Source of the DNA: Phoronis ovalis
Taxonomy: Eukaryota; Phoronida; Phoronidae
Assembly (NCBI GenBank): GCA_028565635.1
Contig: JAOXYB010055489.1
Location: 1 to 11,195, forward strand
Reading direction: 5' to 3'
Length of the DNA: 11,195 bases
The translations under genes were made by a program, and so were the position numbers. This document shows positions 6,071 to 11,195 of this stretch, in pieces (position 1 is the first letter of the stretch; every line of letters starts with the position of its first letter). Under the pieces are notes generated by a model that ran no database searches, was not told the DNA's origin, and was given only the letters and a program-made list of their open reading frames with translations.

Positions 6071-8144
6071 GTAAGCATATATATTGTCTATCTAAGTAAA
6101 CCCATTTATTATATGCGTAGAAACAATTGTGTGCCGAGTTTGTAATTAAATCTTAAATACATTAGTGGGCTATATATCATTAATATTATAATTAATTGTG
6201 TGACCTATTGATAACAATGACTAAAGTGTGGCAGAAATCATCATAGTCTTATTCTTATGGTATGCTAATTTTACTTCTTCAGTTGCTGTATTCTACCAGC
6301 AGACATAAGATATTAGGGTGATTTGTCTTTCTAACAAACTGTTGTTTTCATCACTTTTGACATTAAAACATTGAAAGACTCATAACTAAATGGCACCTAA
6401 TTATTTCTATGCTTGTAATGTTCACTTTGTTCTTACCTCTGCTATATTTGTATAAGAGTAAGGTACTGTCTGCCCGCATAATATTCAATGCCATTGTCCC
6501 AATGGGTTGAGAAGTAACAGATCGTATAATTGCTTTTGAATTATATCTTATGTTGTGCATGTTTCATTCATAAGTTTAAATTGCCTCTTCACTGTCTTGA
6601 TATTTAATTAATAAAGGAGAATTTGGCCACTACAGCAACAAACGGTAAAAGCAGAGGTATAGTGTAACTGTGTTGGGGTTTAAGGTATGATGCAACATAC
6701 CACCATGCATCACCCCATATCATTTTACATTGCTTTAAATCAATATCGTAGATAATAGCACATGTATTATACATTTTTAAAAACATCACGAATTTAGTCT
6801 ATTTGTTTAAACAGTGTTACTTTTGTCTTGAACACACGCTGCCATTCAAAACTATTAATACTTAAAAAAAGTTTTAAAAAAGCAAGCATATTTCTTTTTT
6901 CTTATTAATAATTTCATGAGACAAAAACTAAGTTTTTTTTGTCAGTTGTCTCTTCTCTTGCCTCTTATGCTGTTTTTAATGCACTTTTTTACTGAAAATC
7001 CCGCATCCAGATATCAATATTTGAGTTATATCTGTTCAATAAAAATGCAAAAAACTAGAAAGCACCTAAAATATTTTCCTTTTTTCTTTAAGTTTAAACA
7101 TATCATTCTATTTTTGTCGGAAAAATTTAATTATATGGGAAAGCATTCTAGAAATTAAGTTTCAAAAAGCTGAGAAACGTGCATTCCGCGTACTCAGCAA
7201 TAATTCCTCACGTCTATGTCTATTTTGTATTTGAATCAAATCAAATTATTTTTGCGTTTCATACTGTTCTCAGATTGTTCAAGATTGCGGAGCAATCATA
7301 GTATCATTCTGTATCAAATATGACTATTAAACTGAGTGCAACATTATTCCAGACGTGCAAAATCTGGTGCAAAAAACTTTTTCATTGTTAAATCTGGAAC
7401 TTTTTTTTCTGAAATATTAATGACCTCAATATTAGTAATGTTAGTTAACAAAATAATTCTTGTCAGTACACTAATTAGTGAGATATTCACAAGTATGATT
7501 TTGTTAAATAACATCATTGACAATGAGGTTATTAATATTCAAGAAAAAAATTTGTTCCAGATTTAACAATAAATTTTTTTGCACCGGATTTTGTAAGTCC
7601 GGAACAATGTTGCACTCAGTTTGACTTCTTCTGAAATGTCTGTATCAGGTTGCTGTAGTCTTATATCACCATTTTTAAAAAAATGTTGAATATCTAACAT
7701 AAGCGTGCAGCAATCAAGGGAAATGCCATTTGACATATTTGGCTCATACTTGATCTAATCAACATAATCTCAAGTATCAAGCAGCTTACAACAAAAATAT
7801 ATATCTAAAACGGATAAAGATATCAGTAAAATTTTAGCTCTTTATTTTAAATAAAGAATATATTTTCATTCATAGAGTTGCATTATGCTTTAATCAGTTT
7901 TGATACATCTTGAGTTCTAGTGAGAAAATTGTAATTCATTGTTTCATTGAGACCTACTTGAAAAGAGAACTTATATTATTGAAAGTACCTATGTCTACAT
8001 GCATTCTGTAGAAATGTCTTCATTACTTAATAAAACATAATAAAAAAACTGTCACATGATTATATAAATAATCAATATGGCATCTATCTACATGCTTTAG
8101 ATATACTTATTACATACTACTGCTATAGCTTGATTTCCTTATAG
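6071..8144 (+). other. Intron 4
   Basis: This 2074-bp intron starts GTAAGC and ends TTCCTTATAG. Its one clear feature is the palindrome at 7329-7622. Regions 6071-7328 and 7623-8144 are AT-rich with homopolymer runs. Short open frames there (for example 6363-6560 minus, 6604-6789 minus, 6916-7158 plus) show no domain, no conserved pattern and poly-T-derived Phe/Lys bias, so none is called. Confidence 0.75.
7329..7622. mobile_element. 294-bp palindromic (foldback/MITE-like) element
   Basis: The left half, starting AAACTGAGTGCAACATT, and the reverse complement of the right half, starting with the same 17 bases, align along almost the whole length. Shared blocks include ATTGTTAAATCTGGAAC (perfect), GGTGCAAAAAA, GAA(A)TATTAAT-ACCTCA and TTAACAAAAT-AT-CTTGT, leaving only a short unpaired centre near 7475. 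By eye the arms agree at well over 80 percent. Such full-length palindromes are typical of MITE/foldback elements. Flanks GACTATT and GACTTCT could be a decayed 7-bp duplication, but this is weak. The 76-codon open frame at 7336-7566 is a by-product. Transcribed as part of the intron it would form a long hairpin. Confidence 0.8.
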
Positions 8145-8255
8145 CATGTGATCCCAATCAAAGACGTTGTGACATTGGAGTATGCATACAAGCAAGCAAC
8201 TGGTGTGATGGTTTTGTTAACTGCCCTGATGCTAGTGATGAAAGACCTAATTGCC
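8145..8255 (+). CDS. LDLa exon 5 (internal, phase 1-1)
   Basis: This exon encodes one LDLa module with segments DPNQRR, DIGV, IQASNW, DGFVN and PDASDERPN (spacing 6-4-6-5-9). C-D-G and SDE are kept; the Asp before the fifth cysteine is Asn. Trp lies directly before the fourth cysteine, one residue later than the canonical calcium-site Trp. The usual aromatic two residues before the second cysteine is replaced by Arg (QRRC instead of a form like EFQC), which may loosen the small hydrophobic core. The exon is 111 bp, acceptor TTCCTTATAG, donor GTAAGT at 8256. Its first cysteine follows a single-residue linker (Thr), and its terminal C joins AA of exon 6 as Gln. Confidence 0.92.
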
Positions 8256-8982
8256 GTAAGTTTCTTTTAAACTGTTGATTAATGTGGCTTTCTGACACTT
8301 AGGGACTCAAAATACAACTTAAACCCAGCAATATATCCAATTCCTGACAGGAAAAAGCCATCAAAAAAAATTTCAATATCCAATTTTCTAACACAACCGT
8401 CATCTGTACTCCAATCCAGGCAGTAGATGTTGCTTTTACCAGTCAAAGTAAAATATATAAAGTAATTTGTTGCTCAATTTTGGCAATTTAAAAAAGTGCC
8501 TAATTTATCAAAAAGCATCCATTTTTAGATGACAAATGTGCACACAGATGAAATTTTTAATTATAAACAGTTTGTCAACCTGAAACACTCTACATGATAA
8601 GTGACCTCTGCAGGGGAGAAAAATTAACGAATTTCTACTCATATAAAAGAAACACATTTAAAAAAAAAAAGATGTATTAAAAAACTGTCATTTTTAGCAA
8701 AATTACACCCATTTTAAATAAAAGCAATCAACATGGCCAATCCCAAAGAAAAATGGAGGAATTGCAAATGAATACGCTACAAACTATATTAGGGAGTATG
8801 TTACACAAACTATATTAGGGAGTACTTATAGGCATCAAACAGTTGACAAATGCCTAACGCGATGTCGCAATGTGCCAACAACTAGTAATAAATGACTAAT
8901 TTCAAGAACAATTATAGGCAATAAATAAAACTGGTTTTAAAAGTATATGTACAGTTAATAAAATGGCAATTTTCTCTTACAG
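8256..8982 (+). other. Intron 5
   Basis: This 727-bp intron starts GTAAGT and ends TTCTCTTACAG. It is very A-rich near 8640-8770. Only the short duplication at 8779-8824 stands out. Confidence 0.8.
8779..8824 (+). repeat. Two-copy direct repeat, 26-bp period
   Basis: ACAAACTATATTAGGGAGTA occurs perfectly at 8779-8798 and 8805-8824, separated by TGTTAC. Perfect identity suggests a recent local duplication. Confidence 0.8.
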
Positions 8983-9090
8983 AATGTTCCGATGGTTTCC
9001 AGAAATGCAACAATGGCAGATGTATCAGAAGTGAATGGTTTTGTGATGGCCACAATCATTGTGGTGACTGGAGTGATGAAATGGGCTGTA
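8983..9090 (+). CDS. LDLa exon 6 (internal, phase 1-1)
   Basis: This exon encodes one LDLa module with segments SDGFQK, NNGR, IRSEWF, DGHNH and GDWSDEMG (canonical 6-4-6-5-8). It is the only one of the seven with Trp at the canonical position two residues before the fourth cysteine, and it has C-D-G and SDE. The Asp normally before the fifth cysteine is His. The exon is 108 bp, acceptor TTCTCTTACAG, donor GTTAGT at 9091, which departs from GTAAGT at the third intron base but is the only donor that keeps phase 1 right after the last cysteine. The longer open frame starting near 8992 is a different frame and not the coding one. Confidence 0.9.
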
Positions 9091-9371
9091 GTTAGTATTT
9101 ATTTTGACTTTATTGCCTTAGCAACAGATTTCTTACTATCTCTCTCACTCTTGGTGTTTTTAGTGTCTGCTGCTAACAGGGATGTACCACTGGTACAGGT
9201 AATTTGTTTTGACAAAATTCTGTATGTATCTTAGGAGGTATCATTTACAGCTTCTGTGGTATAGCATTTTTTAGTCAAGCAATCCATCCTGGGATTTGTC
9301 AAAAAGGTATGGCATGGGTATATAAAAATTATTTCATAAAACAAGTAACAGTCTTTTGCATATTAAAACAA

Positions 9372-9706
9372 TTTTTATGCCCATTGCACATAGTGCCTGG
9401 GCATATATAGTCATAGGTATGCGTCATTGTCATTATCATAGGTAACACTTTCTTTGTCTTGTGATAACAGCTTCAGTTTTTTCCCGATCAGTTTCATATT
9501 CAGCACAGTGTAAATACAGGTTAAAGTGTAGGTCACTTATAACTTCAACCTTTATTATTTCCAATATGGCGGACTGATGGCCAAGTTTGTTCCCAAGAGA
9601 TCACTTTACGCCAATTTCAGGAAAGATGAAGTATTGGCTGGACGATTCAAAGGCGGATTCACAAAAGTCCATAGGTTCTTGGGCATATTAGGCTAGGTGA
9701 CATTTT
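9372..9706 (+). repeat. ATGCCC-type dispersed repeat, copy c (most complete)
   Basis: The copy opens with a compact hairpin: ATGCCCA at 9377-9383 pairs with TGGGCAT at 9398-9404, with an inner GCAC/GTGC stem. Further landmarks: TCTTGTGATAACAGCTTCAG, GATCAGTTTCATATTCAG, TTCCAATATGGCGGACTG, GATGAAGTATTGGCTGGA, TTCAAAGGCGGATTCA and GGGCATATTAGGCTAGGTGA at the right. The left block and right block together match copy a. No long open frame is present. It resembles a repeat type I recall from molluscan and other marine invertebrate genomes; that identification is from memory. Confidence 0.7.
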
Positions 9707-9756
9707 AAAATAACTAGTGTGTAGGTTAAATGCTGATAAGAATCTTCGACATATTT

Positions 9757-9866
9757 TGCTGCCCATAACACTTTGTTTGTTACACAATAACTGCTTTAGT
9801 TTTTGTTCCATCAGTTTCATATTTGGTACAGGGTAAATACACGTCAAAGTTCAGGTTGATTATCAG
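9757..9866 (+). repeat. ATGCCC-type dispersed repeat, copy d (partial)
   Basis: This copy holds GCCCATAACACTTTGTTTGT, AATAACTGCTTTAGTTTTTG, CATCAGTTTCATATTTGG, AGGGTAAATACACGTCAAAGT and AGGTTGATTATCAG, in the same order and orientation as copies b and c, starting about 50 bp after copy c. It has no right-hand block. Confidence 0.6.
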
Positions 9867-10571
9867 CATGTAAGTTCATTTGTGTTACATCGATTCAGTG
9901 AATAAGATATCATAATAAAGTTAGTGAATATCTGAATCTCACATTTTTAAGCTAGAAACCTTTCAGTCTCATCTGACATGCCAAATGTCTTGTTTTGCAT
10001 TAATATCGTACAAACCAGAACCTGCCAGGCAATATATTTATTAGATTTGGAACTTTTTTTTATTAGCTGGGATACAATTTGGGCATATTTGGTATAGAGT
10101 TATTCGAAATTTGACCATTTAGTAATGCTATACCCCCCACCTAATATATGGGCTCTTGTATCGTCTCTTTGCTTGACTCAATGAATGCTGTTTCCATTGC
10201 CTAAGAGCTCCCTGTTTACTTTCAGGTCACTACTGGTACCTATAGATCTCCTGTTTCTTAGATTTTTTTTTATTGTATTCTGTCATATTTGACATTTCTA
10301 TAATGTTACTCGAACTTCTTAAATAATAGTTAATATTCAGAATCTTAGAAAACCAAATATAGAAACAAAAAATAATTACTTTTGTTTTAATAGAACTCTT
10401 CTGCTTAATATTTTTCTTTCTCTATTATCTTCACCTTCTTACAGTAATCAGTCATTTTTAGTAATGTCAGTGAGAGCATCGACAATAATGATTTAAGTTA
10501 TTGGACTACAGTGAAATAGGGCTTATTCTTAACAACATATGTGTCATTCCAAAGTCGTCTTTCTTTTGTAG

Positions 10572-10682
10572 CTTGTACAGAAAATCAATTTCAATGTAAC
10601 AACACCATATGTCGTGATATTTATGAATGGTGTAATGGTCGAATTGATTGTACTGATGGATCAGATGAACTCCCTGGATGCA
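10572..10682 (+). CDS. LDLa exon 7 (internal, phase 1-1)
   Basis: This exon encodes one LDLa module with segments TENQFQ, NNTI, RDIYEW, NGRID and TDGSDELPG (spacing 6-4-6-5-9). The DGSDE calcium signature is perfect and Asp is present before the fifth cysteine, but the Asp after the fourth cysteine is Asn. Trp sits directly before the fourth cysteine. The usual Ile after the third cysteine is Arg. NNT between the second and third cysteines is an N-glycosylation sequon at the same place as in exon 3. The exon is 111 bp, acceptor TTTTGTAG, donor GTAAGT at 10683, with a single Thr linking it to exon 6. Phase 1 at its end implies at least one more exon beyond the window. Confidence 0.93.
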
Positions 10683-11195
10683 GTAAGTAGTACAGATTAC
10701 TTTTATTATATATGGTTTGAATTTGTTCAGGCAAGTGGTTCTTTTAAGCTTGTTGGATTGTTAAATTTTCAGTTTGATGTGCCATTGATTGCTTGTAGCA
10801 GTTTTTGATGTAATATGTTTGTGTGTGTGTGCATGTGTATGTATATCTGTAGATATGCAAATATATGTATACACACACACACACAAATACATATTTCTCT
10901 AATATGATGCCTTTTTATATTGAAATTAATAATATTTGTCTGTAAATTTAGACAAATGTCGAATTTCATTTAATTATTTACAAGAATTAGATGATTTTTT
11001 GCTGCTTATCCTATCTATAGGATATGCAACATTGTTATAGTCCTTGGTGTGGCAATGTAAAAAATTAGCAATATGTAGGAATTTACCTGTTTTAGCTAAT
11101 AATAACTGATCCAGGATGAAAAAGTGCAGGCAATAAGAATATTAAGTAGAAAGGGAAATATATGTAATGTGATTTTCAATTGTGACGTGTAGTTT
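10683..11195 (+). other. Intron 7, partial
   Basis: This stretch starts GTAAGT and runs to the window end. Apart from the microsatellite near 10817-10885 it is plain AT-rich sequence, with no LDLa block on either strand. Confidence 0.75.
10817..10885. repeat. Inverted GT / AC microsatellite
   Basis: A (GT)n-rich arm at 10817-10846 including GCATGTGTATGTATAT is followed, after a short spacer around TCTGTAGATATGCAA, by ATATATGTATAC and (AC)n at 10869-10884. The arms are complementary and could form a hairpin or cruciform. Confidence 0.75.

Larger units (their letters stand above)
9091..10571 (+). other. Intron 6
   Basis: This 1481-bp intron starts GTTAGT and ends TTTCTTTTGTAG. It contains copies c and d of the ATGCCC-type repeat. 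Region 9867-10571 is AT-rich and holds nothing I can name. Confidence 0.75.

Noticed and set aside
6916-7158. 80-codon plus-strand frame with hydrophobic N-terminus
   Set aside because: Phe/Lys-rich from T and A runs, with no domain, splice context or neighbour support.
7336-7566. 76-codon open frame on the plus strand
   Set aside because: It lies wholly inside the palindromic element, and an AT-rich palindrome easily stays open by chance.
8992-9234. 80-codon plus-strand frame over exon 6
   Set aside because: It is out of frame with the LDLa cysteines; the LDLa frame explains the sequence and the splice sites.
4765-10682. Naming the gene as an LRP or LDLR orthologue
   Set aside because: Only LDLa modules are visible, with no EGF or YWTD propeller, and the ligand residues differ from classical receptors, so a name would be a guess.
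10614-10808. 64-codon plus-strand frame over exon 7
   Set aside because: It is a shadow in another frame of the LDLa exon and runs into the intron.

Overview
This is animal genomic DNA from inside one multi-exon gene on the + strand. It is strongly AT-rich, has no prokaryote-like gene packing, and carries small coding blocks bounded by AG acceptors and GTAAGT-type donors, separated by introns of 0.3 to 3.7 kb full of repeats. Seven exons can be read, at 514-624, 912-1031, 4765-4872, 5948-6070, 8145-8255, 8983-9090 and 10572-10682. Each encodes exactly one LDL-receptor class A (LDLa) module with six cysteines. All seven start and end in phase 1, so they join in frame with no stop and give 264 codons of uninterrupted LDLa array. 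No start codon can be fixed, and no terminal stop, membrane segment, EGF, beta-propeller, MAM or GPCR domain lies in the window. The gene most likely continues on both sides, so its identity within the large LDLa family (LRP-like receptor, LDLa-rich GPCR, MAM/LDLa protein, secreted matrix protein) cannot be decided here.

Layout: 1-274 is the end of a dispersed repeat with degenerate units of about 33 bp; 275-513 is unremarkable. Exons 1 and 2 are close together. Intron 2 (1032-4764) holds two copies of an ATGCCC-type dispersed repeat and two GTTGAA/CAACGTTG-rich repeats in opposite orientation. Intron 3 holds a complete 544-bp element with 42-bp terminal inverted repeats and a 7-bp target duplication. 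Intron 4 holds a 294-bp near-perfect palindrome. Intron 5 has a short 26-bp-period duplication. Intron 6 has two more copies of the ATGCCC-type repeat. The last, partial intron has an inverted GT/AC microsatellite.

The organism is probably an invertebrate metazoan. The ATGCCC-type and GTTGAA-type repeats resemble families I associate with molluscs, hemichordates and other marine invertebrates, but this is recollection and not a search result, so no species is proposed.

The most informative protein observations are that consecutive modules are joined by a single residue (C-x-C) at five of six junctions, and that no module keeps both of the canonical aspartates that flank the fourth and fifth cysteines in the calcium cage. 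No new multi-gene system is visible. The interest lies in the modified LDLa string and in the structured non-autonomous elements in its introns.
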